Source: CAKSQL01 sp045649415
Lineage (GTDB): Bacteria > Bacillota > Clostridia > UBA1381
Direction of reading: 5' to 3'
DNA length: 64,000 bases
Assembly (NCBI GenBank): GCA_045649415.1
Contig: JAZRPY010000032.1
Span: 1-64,000, forward strand
Shown here: positions 26,347 to 35,351 of the stretch, piece after piece
How the letters are laid out: the number at the start of each line of letters is the position of its first letter
Numbering within the stretch: the first letter of the stretch is position 1
Translations under genes and position numbers: made by a program
The notes under the pieces: model-generated
Database searches by the model: none
Seen by the model: only the letters and a program-made list of their open reading frames with translations
Told to the model about the DNA's origin: nothing

Positions 26347-28176
26347 TTAAATGTTCTTATACATAGGTCCGTAAGCCTTACAAGCTCTGTAGTCCTGACC
26401 TTCCTTATCCATACCGAATGCATTCCATGCAGCAGGTCTGAATATATCATCCTTTGGAACGTTGTGCATTGAAACAGGGATTCTCAAAATTGAGCAAAGT
26501 GTGATTAAGTCAGCACCTATATGGCCATAGGAAATAGCACCGTGGTTAGCACCCCAGTTGTTCATTACATCATAAGCAGTTTTGAATGGGCTGCCTTCGA
26601 TTCCGTCACAACGAGGAGCAAACCAAGTACAAGGCCATGTTGGGTTAGTTCTTTCCATAAGTGTATCAGAAACCTCATCAGGAAGATTAACTGTCCAACC
26701 CTCTGCAATCTGCAACACAGGACCTAAGCCCTTAACAAGATTCAATCTCATCATTGTTGCAGGCATTTCTGACTTTGTTGTAAAGTGTGATGAGAAACCG
26801 CCGCCACGGAAGTTATCAAAGCCTGCTTCACACCATACTGTTGCATCGGTCATCTTCTTGATATCCTCATCGGTAACATCCCACCATTGCTTCATGGTTG
26901 CATTACCATTTTCATCAACACATTCGCCACAAGCATCAAGACAAGCGGCACCTGAGTTCAACAAGTGAATGATACCACCCTTTGCCTTACCCTCAAGCTC
27001 ATAGCCTGTAACTCTCTTAGTAGCCTCTGGTGACCAGAATGTTCTTACATCTGCGAAAATCTGTGCACGATTTGTTAACAACTTTCCGAACAACATACCA
27101 ATACCATTCAATACATCATTTTCAGTTGCAAGAATAATTGGCTCCTTCTTTCCTTCAAAGTCGAAGGATGAGTTTAAGATTGCTTCAGGATAGTCACAGT
27201 TTGGCCAGTGGTCTGTCCATTGTCTTTGTCCCTGGAAGCCTGCACAGATTGCATTATGACCAAGCTTTTCTTCATCAAATGCCTCAGGAAGATTTGCATT
27301 ACCCATAATCAAGTCCTTGATTATGATATACATCTTAACTGTGAACTCCCATTGCTTTTGCTTTTCTTCAGCAGTGAACTTAATGCGACGCTCCTCGCCC
27401 AAGAACTGAACTGATTCAGGGTTGTCATCTCTACCCTCTTTGCAATGCTCCATAGTCCAAGCCAATGCCTTTTCATACTCAGCTTGATTATAGATGCCCT
27501 CTTCCATTCTTCTGAGAACTTCTACCTCGTCAACAGACTCAACTCTCATACCAAGATAGCTCTCGATGAAATCCTGATCAATGATAGAGCCTGCAATACC
27601 CATACATTGTGAGCCGATTTGCAAATATGACTTGCCACGCATTGTTGCAGCAGCAATTGCAGCACGACCAAATCTCAATAGCTTTTCCTTAACATCGTCA
27701 GGTATCTTATCAGCCTCATCTCTGTCCTGAACCTCATGTCCATAGATACCAAATGCAGGCAATCCCTTTTGTGCATGACCTGCAAGAACTGCTGCTAAAT
27801 ATACAGCTCCAGGTCTTTCAGTACCATTAAATCCCCAAACACCCTTAATTGTCATTGGGTCCATATCCATTGTTTCAGAGCCGTAGCACCAGCAAGGAGT
27901 AACTGACAATGTGATATCAACGCCTTCTTTCCTGAACTTTTCAGCACAAGCTGCAGATTCAGGAACTCTGCCGATAGTTGTATCTGCAAGAACAACCTTA
28001 ACAGGCTCACCATTTGAGTATCTTAAATTCTCCTCAAATAATTTCTTTGCAGCCTTTGCCATACCCATTGTCTGAGCATCAAGGCTATCACGAAGCTTCA
28101 TAGGACCTTGTCTGCCATCAATTACAGGGCGAATTCCGATAACCGGATATCCACCGATTAGGTTTTTGTTTGCCAT
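26347..28176 (-). CDS. fucI: L-fucose isomerase
   Basis: FucI converts L-fucose to L-fuculose (and D-arabinose to D-ribulose), the first cytoplasmic step of fucose breakdown, using Mn2+. The start is the ATG at 28176 with GGAGG 9 nt upstream. The ORF could extend to 28233 but without a site. The resulting 609 residues match the family (E. coli 591). Recognisable blocks are IGIRPVIDGRQGPMK near the start, TPCWCYGSETMDMDP, FGIYGHEVQDRDE and QWWDVTDEDI. It is transcribed divergently from an AraC regulator. Together with the GH95 fucosidase at 12652 it implies fucose use. No fucK or fucA is in the window. Confidence 0.95.
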   Translation of the reverse strand: MANKNLIGGYPVIGIRPVIDGRQGPMKLRDSLDAQTMGMAKAAKKLFEENLRYSNGEPVKVVLADTTIGRVPESAACAEKFRKEGVDITLSVTPCWCYGSETMDMDPMTIKGVWGFNGTERPGAVYLAAVLAGHAQKGLPAFGIYGHEVQDRDEADKIPDDVKEKLLRFGRAAIAAATMRGKSYLQIGSQCMGIAGSIIDQDFIESYLGMRVESVDEVEVLRRMEEGIYNQAEYEKALAWTMEHCKEGRDDNPESVQFLGEERRIKFTAEEKQKQWEFTVKMYIIIKDLIMGNANLPEAFDEEKLGHNAICAGFQGQRQWTDHWPNCDYPEAILNSSFDFEGKKEPIILATENDVLNGIGMLFGKLLTNRAQIFADVRTFWSPEATKRVTGYELEGKAKGGIIHLLNSGAACLDACGECVDENGNATMKQWWDVTDEDIKKMTDATVWCEAGFDNFRGGGFSSHFTTKSEMPATMMRLNLVKGLGPVLQIAEGWTVNLPDEVSDTLMERTNPTWPCTWFAPRCDGIEGSPFKTAYDVMNNWGANHGAISYGHIGADLITLCSILRIPVSMHNVPKDDIFRPAAWNAFGMDKEGQDYRACKAYGPMYKNI

Positions 28177-28243
28177 AACTTTTTCCTCCTTAAAAATATG
28201 TATTTCGTAGAATTTTACAATTCCCCTTATCATAATTATACTA

Positions 28244-28273
28244 TTGACTTAATCAAAATACTTGTGTTATAAT
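28244..28273 (+). promoter_or_regulatory. araC-type gene promoter, overlapping the divergent fucI promoter
   Basis: Plus strand: TTGACT (28244-28249), 18-nt spacer, TATAAT (28268-28273). On the minus strand a TATAAT (28235-28240) for fucI lies back-to-back with it. The inverted repeat TTGACTTAATCAA (28244-28256) sits between the two and could be an operator. The whole intergenic region is 138 nt. Confidence 0.6.
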
Positions 28274-28314
28274 GGTATAAAGTATAAAAATATTATGATT
28301 TGAGGTGATTTTTT

Positions 28315-29121
28315 ATGCGATACTCATATTTTCACGAGGATACCCAGAGAGGTACTGCAGATTTTCCTATTGATTACTATAAAATTCATATAAATCATCC
28401 AAGGTATCATATGCAGACTCATTGGCACAAGGATATTGAAATTATTCGTATAAATGAGGGAACCTTAGAGGCACAGATAGGAGATACACCATATACCTTG
28501 AAAAAAGGTGACTCCATCTATATCCCCGGTGGTGTTGCCCATGGTGCTGAGCCTGTGGATTGCGACTATGAATGTATGGTCTTTTCACCGGTTATTATGT
28601 ATGTAACCCAAAAAATAAGAACAATTATTAAATCAAAAATTGTTTGCCCTGTGAAATTTCACAACAACCAATTTATAAATGATGCTTTTGATAGCTTTCT
28701 TTTCAAGCAGAATGGCAGTGAATTGAATGTTATCAGTGCACTTTATAAAACTGCTTACTCTGCCATGGAAAAGCAAACTCCCGCCAAAAACAACATTGAG
28801 TATAGAATTGACAGAATAAAACCGTCAATTTCCTATATAGAAAATAATTTCTCCACAGGAATAAGCTTGCAGACACTTGCTGAGGAATGTTCAATGAGCT
28901 CTAATTATTTCTGCAAAATATTCAAGGATATAACAGGTCAGACTCCTGTTGAATATATAACCACCTACAGAATTGAAGCAGCCTGTGAAATGCTGTTGTC
29001 AGGAGCAAGCGTTACCGATACTGCCTATGATTGTGGTTTTAATGACCTGAGCTATTTTATCCATGTATTCAAAAAAACCACAGGAATTTCACCCAAGCAA
29101 TATTCTCAAATCAAAAAATAA
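28315..29121 (+). CDS. AraC family transcriptional regulator, probable fucose regulator
   Basis: The 268-residue protein has an N-terminal cupin sugar-sensing domain (THWHKDIEIIRINEG near 34, GDSIYIPGGVAHG near 63). A C-terminal double helix-turn-helix follows (LQTLAEECSMSSNYFCKIFK near 185, DTAYDCGFNDLSYFIHVFKK near 236), ending in the usual GISPKQY. The divergent, promoter-overlapping arrangement with fucI makes fucI its likely target. AraC proteins of this type usually activate in response to the pathway sugar. The ligand is inferred, not seen. Confidence 0.9.
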   Translation: MRYSYFHEDTQRGTADFPIDYYKIHINHPRYHMQTHWHKDIEIIRINEGTLEAQIGDTPYTLKKGDSIYIPGGVAHGAEPVDCDYECMVFSPVIMYVTQKIRTIIKSKIVCPVKFHNNQFINDAFDSFLFKQNGSELNVISALYKTAYSAMEKQTPAKNNIEYRIDRIKPSISYIENNFSTGISLQTLAEECSMSSNYFCKIFKDITGQTPVEYITTYRIEAACEMLLSGASVTDTAYDCGFNDLSYFIHVFKKTTGISPKQYSQIKK

Positions 29122-29146
29122 AGGAACGAAATCGTTCCTTTATTTT
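29115..29146. terminator. Bidirectional terminator
   Basis: AAAATAAAGGAACGA pairs perfectly with TCGTTCCTTTATTTT (2-nt loop). It ends the AraC gene and overlaps the stop codon of the opposing gene at 29140. Confidence 0.85.
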
Positions 29147-30159
29147 ATATTATAGATATATTCATAATAGCTTTTTAAATCCTTGTCCCATTCTTCATCG
29201 GACATTTTATCAATTTCAATATATTCTTTTAAGTTTTCTTTAAAATATCTTGAAAACTTTTCAGCTCCCTTATAATTTAAATGTGACTTATCATAAAAGT
29301 CCTGCTCCAAATCAAGTCCTATCTCCTCATACATACGATTATAGTTGATATAGTCCACATTACTTTCCTTGGCAAGTCTTTCTACCTCATTAAAATATTT
29401 TGCCTCCTCCTCTGTCTGATTTGAAGGAGTTTTAACTAACAAGAGCCTGATATTTTTATCTTTTACAAGCTTTATAATATTATCAAATGCCTTTAGCTCC
29501 TTATCAATAAGTGAGGATTTTTCTTCTGTTAAGCTTGGCTTTTGACCATCCTTATATATGTCCTCCAACAACACATACCCCTTCAGGTAGTCGTTGGTTT
29601 TATCTCTGTCGAACTCATAGTCCTCTTTTTTTAGTTCACTCCAACGAGAATGATATTTTATAAAATTCACCAATAGCCTTATCGCCTCATCATAGGTAGG
29701 TGCCGACTCAAACGCAAGCCTTATTTTATTCATCGACATAGGAATATCGTCCATAAAGGAATAATTAACGCCCTCGTCAAAATATTCCTGATGCTTTGAA
29801 AACATATGAACATCCAACACCAAAAGCTCTGGCTTTTGTGTTTTTAGTGCCTCTATCATATATCTGTAATTTGTCCACACAGGTTGATTTTGTGTTGCAA
29901 GCACATAGGATTTTATTCCTGTACCCTCATAAATAATCAAAGGATTAAATGAGCAATAAGTATTTGAAGAGCCAAAGTACAACACATCAAATTCATTTTC
30001 CCCCTCATTGTAAAAGCCTGAAATTTTCATAGTATGATTCCATGCACCGTTGAGGGTTTTTCTTGCCACAAGCTCCGAAAGGCCTGAAAACAAAAGAACA
30101 AAAATCAAAATAAATATAACAGTTTTAAAAGTACATTTTAATTTTTTCACAAAAATCAC
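29140..30159 (-). CDS. Membrane-anchored SGNH/GDSL-like protein, MBOAT partner
   Basis: The 339-residue protein has one N-terminal membrane anchor (about residues 10-30) and an extracellular SGNH-hydrolase-like domain. The nucleophile block reads LYFGSSNTYCSFNP near 60, and the Asp-x-x-His pair is DKSHLNYKGAEKF near 293. Similar proteins (DltD, AlgJ/AlgX) work with MBOAT acyltransferases to place acyl groups on wall or exopolysaccharides. It starts 3 nt after the MBOAT gene, which supports that partnership. The substrate polymer is unknown. The lack of dltA/dltC argues against a D-alanylation operon. Confidence 0.75.
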   Translation of the reverse strand: MIFVKKLKCTFKTVIFILIFVLLFSGLSELVARKTLNGAWNHTMKISGFYNEGENEFDVLYFGSSNTYCSFNPLIIYEGTGIKSYVLATQNQPVWTNYRYMIEALKTQKPELLVLDVHMFSKHQEYFDEGVNYSFMDDIPMSMNKIRLAFESAPTYDEAIRLLVNFIKYHSRWSELKKEDYEFDRDKTNDYLKGYVLLEDIYKDGQKPSLTEEKSSLIDKELKAFDNIIKLVKDKNIRLLLVKTPSNQTEEEAKYFNEVERLAKESNVDYINYNRMYEEIGLDLEQDFYDKSHLNYKGAEKFSRYFKENLKEYIEIDKMSDEEWDKDLKSYYEYIYNIK

Positions 30160-30162
30160 CCC

Positions 30163-31656
30163 CTAAAACTGAAAATATATGAATTGGCTTTCCTCATACC
30201 CAGGACCATAAATTCCGAAAATGAGGATAGTAAATATCATAACAAAAACTATTGTCCAACGAGCAATTATATTGGTGTTCAAAATAACCTCACGAATGCT
30301 TTTTTTATAGTAATGACACACACTCACCAACACAAGTACAATAACAGATGCCATAACCACAAGCATTTGGTTTATGTCAAGTCCTATGTTGAGCCAACCT
30401 CCGTCTGTGAATATCCACGGAGTCTGATTAAATGCTATTTCTTTCACTATTCCCAATGCATCCGAAATGGAGTTGGCACGGAAGAAAATCCAACCAAAAG
30501 TAACCAAAGAAAAACATATTATTCTCTGGAAAAGATGATATATATGAGTGTTTCTATCAATAGAAAGCCAGCTACATACCCTTTTTCTGAAATTAAGGGT
30601 TATATCCCCCACTACCTGATATACTCCGTGCAACAACCCCCACACAACAAAGCTCCAGCTTGCACCATGCCACAAGCCACTTGCTAAAAATACCACTATA
30701 ATATTAAAATATTTACGAACTGTTCCCTTTTTATTTCCACCCAATGGAATATACAAGTAGTCCTTAAACCAACCCGACAGAGAAATATGCCATTTTCTCC
30801 AGAACTCCTTAATGCTTTTCGAAAAATATGGTTGTTGAAAATTATCCATCAGGTCAATTCCCAAAATTTTTGCAGCACCTCTTGCAATATCAGTATAGGA
30901 TGAAAAATCGCAGTATATCTGCAAGCCAAATAAAATGGTTGCAATCAATAGCTCACTACCACCAAACACCTGATAATTGTTATATACATTATTCACTAAA
31001 ATAGCCACTCTGTCGGCAATCACAAGCTTCTGGAAAAATCCCCATAGCATCAAAAGACTTCCACTTTTAAAATTCTGCACATTAAAGGAATGACTATCTC
31101 TCAATTGTCCAAGCAAATTCTTTGACCTTTCAATAGGTCCTGCCACAAGCTGAGGGAAGAAGGACACAAACAACATATATCTAAAAAGGTTTTTCTCGTG
31201 CTTTATCTCTCCTCTGTATATATCCATAGTATAGCTTAATGCCTGAAAAGTGTAGAAAGAAATACCAACAGGCAGTATCACATCAAACTGAGGAGTAAGT
31301 ATTTGCATATTCAATGCATTCAACACCATATTTATATTGGATATTGCAAAATCAAAATATTTAAAGAAGAATAAAATGGAAAGATTTGATATAAAGCTCA
31401 CTGCCACGGTAAGCTTTTTAAATCCCGATGCTTTTTTCTTATTTTCAAGAGTGTTTGATTTTTCAATGAAATATCCGCTAAGCCAGGTGATAACCGATGA
31501 TAAAAGCATAAGTGCTGCATATTTCACATTCCAGCACATATAAAAATAATAGCTGGATATCAAAAGCCATATCCATTTTATCTTTTTGGGTAACACAAAA
31601 TAAATTGCACACACCAATGGAAAATATATTAAAAATTGCATTGAGTTAAAAAGCAT
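30163..31656 (-). CDS. MBOAT family membrane O-acyltransferase (AlgI/DltB-like)
   Basis: The 497-residue integral membrane protein has about 11-12 hydrophobic segments. It opens MLFNSMQFLIYFPLV, typical for the family. MBOAT landmarks are the QLVAGPIER block, the FWRKWHISLSGWFKDYLYIPLGG stretch in the middle, and the catalytic-histidine segment LWHGASWSFVVWGLLHG near 335. Such proteins move acetyl (or other acyl) groups across the membrane onto polysaccharides. Its neighbour at 29140 would complete the transfer. It lies 35 nt after ruvC. Confidence 0.9.
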   Translation of the reverse strand: MLFNSMQFLIYFPLVCAIYFVLPKKIKWIWLLISSYYFYMCWNVKYAALMLLSSVITWLSGYFIEKSNTLENKKKASGFKKLTVAVSFISNLSILFFFKYFDFAISNINMVLNALNMQILTPQFDVILPVGISFYTFQALSYTMDIYRGEIKHEKNLFRYMLFVSFFPQLVAGPIERSKNLLGQLRDSHSFNVQNFKSGSLLMLWGFFQKLVIADRVAILVNNVYNNYQVFGGSELLIATILFGLQIYCDFSSYTDIARGAAKILGIDLMDNFQQPYFSKSIKEFWRKWHISLSGWFKDYLYIPLGGNKKGTVRKYFNIIVVFLASGLWHGASWSFVVWGLLHGVYQVVGDITLNFRKRVCSWLSIDRNTHIYHLFQRIICFSLVTFGWIFFRANSISDALGIVKEIAFNQTPWIFTDGGWLNIGLDINQMLVVMASVIVLVLVSVCHYYKKSIREVILNTNIIARWTIVFVMIFTILIFGIYGPGYEESQFIYFQF

Positions 31657-31691
31657 TCTTCTACTATCCTTTCTTTAGTATTCTACTCACT

Positions 31692-32192
31692 TTATAGTCT
31701 GTTCAATCCAAGCTCATTATTGATTTTACTCGAATGGGCGTGACAGATTGCAACTGCAAGGGCATCTGCCGCATCATCAGGCTTTGGAATTTTATCTAAA
31801 TTCAACAGCATTTTCACCATTTGCTGCACCTGATTTTTTTCTGCCCTGCCATATCCCACCACCGACTGTTTAATCTGTAATGGTGTATATTCATAAATAG
31901 GTATTCCTCTGTTAGCGGCAGAAACCACCAGTACCCCTCTTGCCTGTGCTACCTGAATTGCAGTTTTTTGGTTGTTATTGAAAAACAATTCCTCTATTGC
32001 CACTGCATCAGGCTTATATTTATCCAGACAATAATTTATGTCGTCATAGATAGTTTTCAGCCTTAGCGAAGTTGCCATTTTTGCGTGAGTTGTGATTGCA
32101 TCATAGGCAATAGGACGGAATTTATTTCCAACATATTCAATTATTCCAACGCCCACAATTGCATATCCGGGGTCAATTCCCAAAATAATCAC
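31692..32192 (-). CDS. ruvC: Holliday junction resolvase RuvC
   Basis: RuvC cuts Holliday junctions during recombination repair. The sequence shows the acidic residues LGIDPGYA at the start, AIEELFFNNNQKTA in the middle and DDAADALAVAICH near the end. The family start MIILGIDPG corresponds to a GTG at 32192 (166 residues). A GTG at 32207 would add five residues without a better ribosome binding site, so 32192 is preferred. The usual ruvA and ruvB partners are not adjacent; the MBOAT pair follows instead. Confidence 0.92.
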   Translation of the reverse strand: MIILGIDPGYAIVGVGIIEYVGNKFRPIAYDAITTHAKMATSLRLKTIYDDINYCLDKYKPDAVAIEELFFNNNQKTAIQVAQARGVLVVSAANRGIPIYEYTPLQIKQSVVGYGRAEKNQVQQMVKMLLNLDKIPKPDDAADALAVAICHAHSSKINNELGLNRL

Positions 32193-32236
32193 TAAAAAAA
32201 CACCCACTTTTTTAAAAAATTTATCACATTAAGATA

Positions 32237-32265
32237 TTGCATATTTATTCTTTATGATGTATAAT
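32237..32265 (+). promoter_or_regulatory. Promoter of argG-argH
   Basis: TTGCAT (32237-32242), 17-nt spacer, TATAAT (32260-32265). The box is embedded in the palindrome TGTATAATATACA, which resembles half of an ArgR/AhrC operator; operator function is inference. Confidence 0.65.
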
Positions 32266-32335
32266 ATACATATTAAAATAAACCAAATCTATTTATTATA
32301 GATAATTATACACCATTTAAGGAGGAAAATCAATA

Positions 32336-33550
32336 ATGGCTAAAGAAAAAATTGTATTGGCATATTCAGGTGGACTTGACACCTCTATCATCATTTCATG
32401 GTTGCTGGAAAATTACGACTGTGAGGTAATAGCAGTTTGTGGTGATGTTGGTCAGGGTAAGGAAACAGAGGGCCTTGAAGAAAGAGCTAAAAAGGCAGGT
32501 GCATCAAAGCTATATCTTGCAGACTTGAGAGATGACTATGTTAAGGATTTTATATTCCCAACACTAAAAGCAGGTGCAGTTTATGAGGGCAAATATCTTT
32601 TGGGTACATCTCACGCTCGTCCGATTATTGCAAAAAGATTAGTGGAAATCGCTTTGGCAGAAGGTGCAACTGCAATCTGCCACGGTGCAACAGGTAAGGG
32701 TAATGACCAGGTTCGTTTTGAATTGACAATCAAAGCACTTGCTCCACAATTGAAGATAATTGCTCCATGGAGAGTGTGGGATATCAAATCTCGTGAGGAT
32801 GCAGTTGATTATGCAATGGCACACAATATTGAAATCCCTGTAACTAAAAAGGATTTATATTCCCGTGACAGAAATATATGGCATATCAGCCATGAGGGTA
32901 TGGATTTGGAGGATCCTGCAAACGAGCCTCAACTTGATAATTTGTTAAAACTCACAGTTCCTCCCGAAAAGACTCCGGATGAGGCAAAGTATATAACCAT
33001 AGGCTTTGAAAAGGGTGAGCCTGTGTCAATCGACGGAGTTAAAATGGCTCCTCGCCCATTAGTTGAAAAGCTAAATGAAATTGGTGGTGCATACGGAATT
33101 GGTATCACCGATATTGTTGAGGACAGATTGGTTGGAATGAAATCCCGTGGTGTTTATGAAACTCCAGGTGGTTCAATCTTATATTATGCACTTCAAGAGC
33201 TTGAATACTTATGTCTTGACCGTGACACTCAAAGCTTTAAAAGACAGGCTTCAATTAAATTTTCTGAGCTTGTTTATGACGGAAAATGGTACACACCATT
33301 GCGTGAAGCACTTTCCAAGATGGTTGACTCAATGGAAGAAACTGTCACAGGAGAAGTACGCTTGAAGCTTTATAAGGGCAACATCTCCTCAGCAGGTGCA
33401 AAGAGTAAGTATTCATTATATAATGAAGATATTGCAAGCTTTGGTGATAGCAAGGAGCTTTATAGCCACAAGGATTCCGAAGGCTTTATAAACCTGTTTG
33501 GTTTGCCATTAAAGGTTCGTGCATTGATGAAGGAGAAAAACAACAAATAA
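32336..33550 (+). CDS. argG: Argininosuccinate synthase
   Basis: ArgG condenses citrulline and aspartate with ATP, the penultimate step of arginine synthesis. The 404 residues begin with the pyrophosphatase loop AYSGGLDTSIIISWL near residue 9. They continue with HGATGKGNDQVRFE near 116 and the citrulline-binding DRNIWHISHEG. Length is typical of bacterial type 1. GGAGGAAAATCAATA precedes the ATG. argH follows after 81 nt containing a hairpin. Confidence 0.97.
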   Translation: MAKEKIVLAYSGGLDTSIIISWLLENYDCEVIAVCGDVGQGKETEGLEERAKKAGASKLYLADLRDDYVKDFIFPTLKAGAVYEGKYLLGTSHARPIIAKRLVEIALAEGATAICHGATGKGNDQVRFELTIKALAPQLKIIAPWRVWDIKSREDAVDYAMAHNIEIPVTKKDLYSRDRNIWHISHEGMDLEDPANEPQLDNLLKLTVPPEKTPDEAKYITIGFEKGEPVSIDGVKMAPRPLVEKLNEIGGAYGIGITDIVEDRLVGMKSRGVYETPGGSILYYALQELEYLCLDRDTQSFKRQASIKFSELVYDGKWYTPLREALSKMVDSMEETVTGEVRLKLYKGNISSAGAKSKYSLYNEDIASFGDSKELYSHKDSEGFINLFGLPLKVRALMKEKNNK

Positions 33551-33560
33551 AGTGCTTATT

Positions 33561-33592
33561 ATGATGAAATGCTCATTCGGGCATTTCATCAT
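33561..33592. terminator. Perfect hairpin between argG and argH
   Basis: ATGATGAAATGC pairs exactly with GCATTTCATCAT across an 8-nt loop. No strong T-run follows on the plus strand, so it may be a leaky terminator or an mRNA-stabilising element that sets the argG:argH ratio. Confidence 0.55.
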
Positions 33593-33631
33593 TTACTATT
33601 AAAATTTTTATATAAGGAAGGGATATAAAAT

Positions 33632-35014
33632 ATGGCAAAGCTTTGGGGTGGTCGCTTCCAAAAAAGCACCGACAAAAAGGTTGACGATTTTAATTCCTCA
33701 ATCAGATTTGACTCAAGAATGTATGCTCAAGATATCAAAGGCAGTATTGCTCATGCAAATATGCTTGGAAAACAGGGAATTATTCCAAAAGAGGATGCTA
33801 AAAAAATCGTTAATGAACTTAAAAACATTTTAGATGACATAAATAACGGAAAAATTCAGTTTGAAATTGATGCAGAAGACATTCATATGAATGTGGAAAA
33901 AATTCTTACCGAGAGAATTGGTGATGCAGGCAAGCGTCTACACACAGGCAGAAGCAGAAACGACCAGGTTGCTTTAGACATCCGTATGTATTTAAAGGAT
34001 GAATCATCCGTTATAAAAGAAATGCTTGTTCATTTAGAGGATGTTTTGATTTCTCTTGCTGAAGAACACACAAAAACCATAATGCCGGGATACACTCATA
34101 TGCAGAAGGCTCAGCCTATAACCCTCGCTCATCATTTTCTTGCATATGCAGAAATGTTTATCCGTGACATTTCAAGGCTTATAGATTGTACCAAAAGAAT
34201 GAATGTTATGCCCTTAGGCTCGGGAGCACTGGCTGGAACAACCTATCCTTTAGACAGAGAATATGTTATGGAGCAGTTAGGCTTTGACTCTATAACCCAG
34301 AATTCCTTAGACGGTGTTTCAGACAGGGATTTTGTTATTGAGCTTGCAAGCTGTCTTTCAATGATTATGATGCATTTGAGCAGATTTTCTGAAGAATTGA
34401 TTTTATGGTCAAGCCACGAATTCTCCTTTGTGGAAATGGATGATGCCTTTTCAACTGGCTCCTCAATTATGCCACAAAAGAAAAATCCTGATGTTGCCGA
34501 GCTTATCCGTGGAAAAACCGGAAGGGTTTATGGTCACTTGATGGGATTGTTAACAACTATGAAGGGACTTCCATTAGCATATAACAAAGATATGCAAGAG
34601 GATAAGGAGCCGATATTTGATGCCATTGACACAGTTAAAATGTGTCTGCCCGTTTTTTGCGATATGATATCCACAATGAAGGTCAATAAAGACACTATGC
34701 TAAAGGGTGCAAAGGGTGGCTTTGCAAATGCAACTGATGTTGCAGACTATCTTGTTAAAAAAGGTCTTCCCTTCAGAGAGGCTCATTCTGTGGTGGGACA
34801 AATGGTGTTTTTCGCAATTGAAAAGGGCGTAGCACTTGATGAATTATCAATCTCAGAATTTAAAAATTTCTCTGAAATTATTGACAACGATATATATGAT
34901 GCCATCAGCATGACCACCTGCGTTAACGACAGAAAACTACCTGGTGGTCCTGCAGAGGAAACTGTGTTAAAATCTATTGATAGCTTAAAAATCAGAATTC
35001 AAAATTTAACATAA
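33632..35014 (+). CDS. argH: Argininosuccinate lyase
   Basis: ArgH splits argininosuccinate into arginine and fumarate. The 460 residues start KLWGGRFQKSTDKKVDDFN. They have the conserved TGRSRNDQVALD near 108, GYTHMQKAQPITLAHH near 155 and the fumarase-superfamily signature GSSIMPQKKNP near 278. The length is normal. It is the last gene of the argGH unit. The remaining arginine genes are elsewhere, except for the ArgB domain fused at 41776. Confidence 0.97.
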   Translation: MAKLWGGRFQKSTDKKVDDFNSSIRFDSRMYAQDIKGSIAHANMLGKQGIIPKEDAKKIVNELKNILDDINNGKIQFEIDAEDIHMNVEKILTERIGDAGKRLHTGRSRNDQVALDIRMYLKDESSVIKEMLVHLEDVLISLAEEHTKTIMPGYTHMQKAQPITLAHHFLAYAEMFIRDISRLIDCTKRMNVMPLGSGALAGTTYPLDREYVMEQLGFDSITQNSLDGVSDRDFVIELASCLSMIMMHLSRFSEELILWSSHEFSFVEMDDAFSTGSSIMPQKKNPDVAELIRGKTGRVYGHLMGLLTTMKGLPLAYNKDMQEDKEPIFDAIDTVKMCLPVFCDMISTMKVNKDTMLKGAKGGFANATDVADYLVKKGLPFREAHSVVGQMVFFAIEKGVALDELSISEFKNFSEIIDNDIYDAISMTTCVNDRKLPGGPAEETVLKSIDSLKIRIQNLT

Positions 35015-35096
35015 TTCATTTAATTTTTACATAAAATTCAACAAAATAGCATCGTTGAAACTGTTATATATTTATATATGTTGTATATAGTTCGTG

Positions 35097-35134
35097 ATAC
35101 TGCACAATTTTTATTTCTTAAAATTGTGCAGTAT
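35097..35134. terminator. Long perfect inverted repeat after argH
   Basis: ATACTGCACAATTTT pairs with AAAATTGTGCAGTAT, 15 bp with an 8-nt loop. It lies about 80 nt behind argH and is probably its terminator, although the trailing T-run is weak. Confidence 0.65.
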
Positions 35135-35165
35135 TGCCGAAATGTTTTTTCAATTTTTAAATTGA

Positions 35166-35194
35166 TTGAAATTCATACTATATAATAGTATAAT
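35166..35194 (+). promoter_or_regulatory. Promoter of the small secreted protein gene
   Basis: TTGAAA (35166-35171), 17-nt spacer, TATAAT (35189-35194). It gives a leader of about 150 nt. Confidence 0.65.
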
Positions 35195-35235
35195 TAGTAC
35201 ATAGTGAATGTGATATGCTAGAGTGTGAATAAGTT

Positions 35236-35280
35236 CATTATCATCAGAACGGGCAATCCGATGACAATGTAATTTTTTTT
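35236..35280 (+). promoter_or_regulatory. Candidate attenuator in the leader of the secreted protein gene
   Basis: CATT-a-TCATC pairs with GATGA-c-AATG around a 14-nt loop and is followed by TAATTTTTTTT. This is an intrinsic-terminator shape placed between promoter and gene. No antiterminator partner was identified with confidence. Confidence 0.4.
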
Positions 35281-35351
35281 ATTAATGGAAAATTATTATT
35301 CATATTCTGTGCATACTAAAATTTACTTTTTGGAAAGGGGTAAAACTCATT

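Noticed and set aside
29140..31656. dlt operon for D-alanylation
   Set aside because: dltA and dltC are not adjacent and the MBOAT sequence looks closer to AlgI-type proteins.
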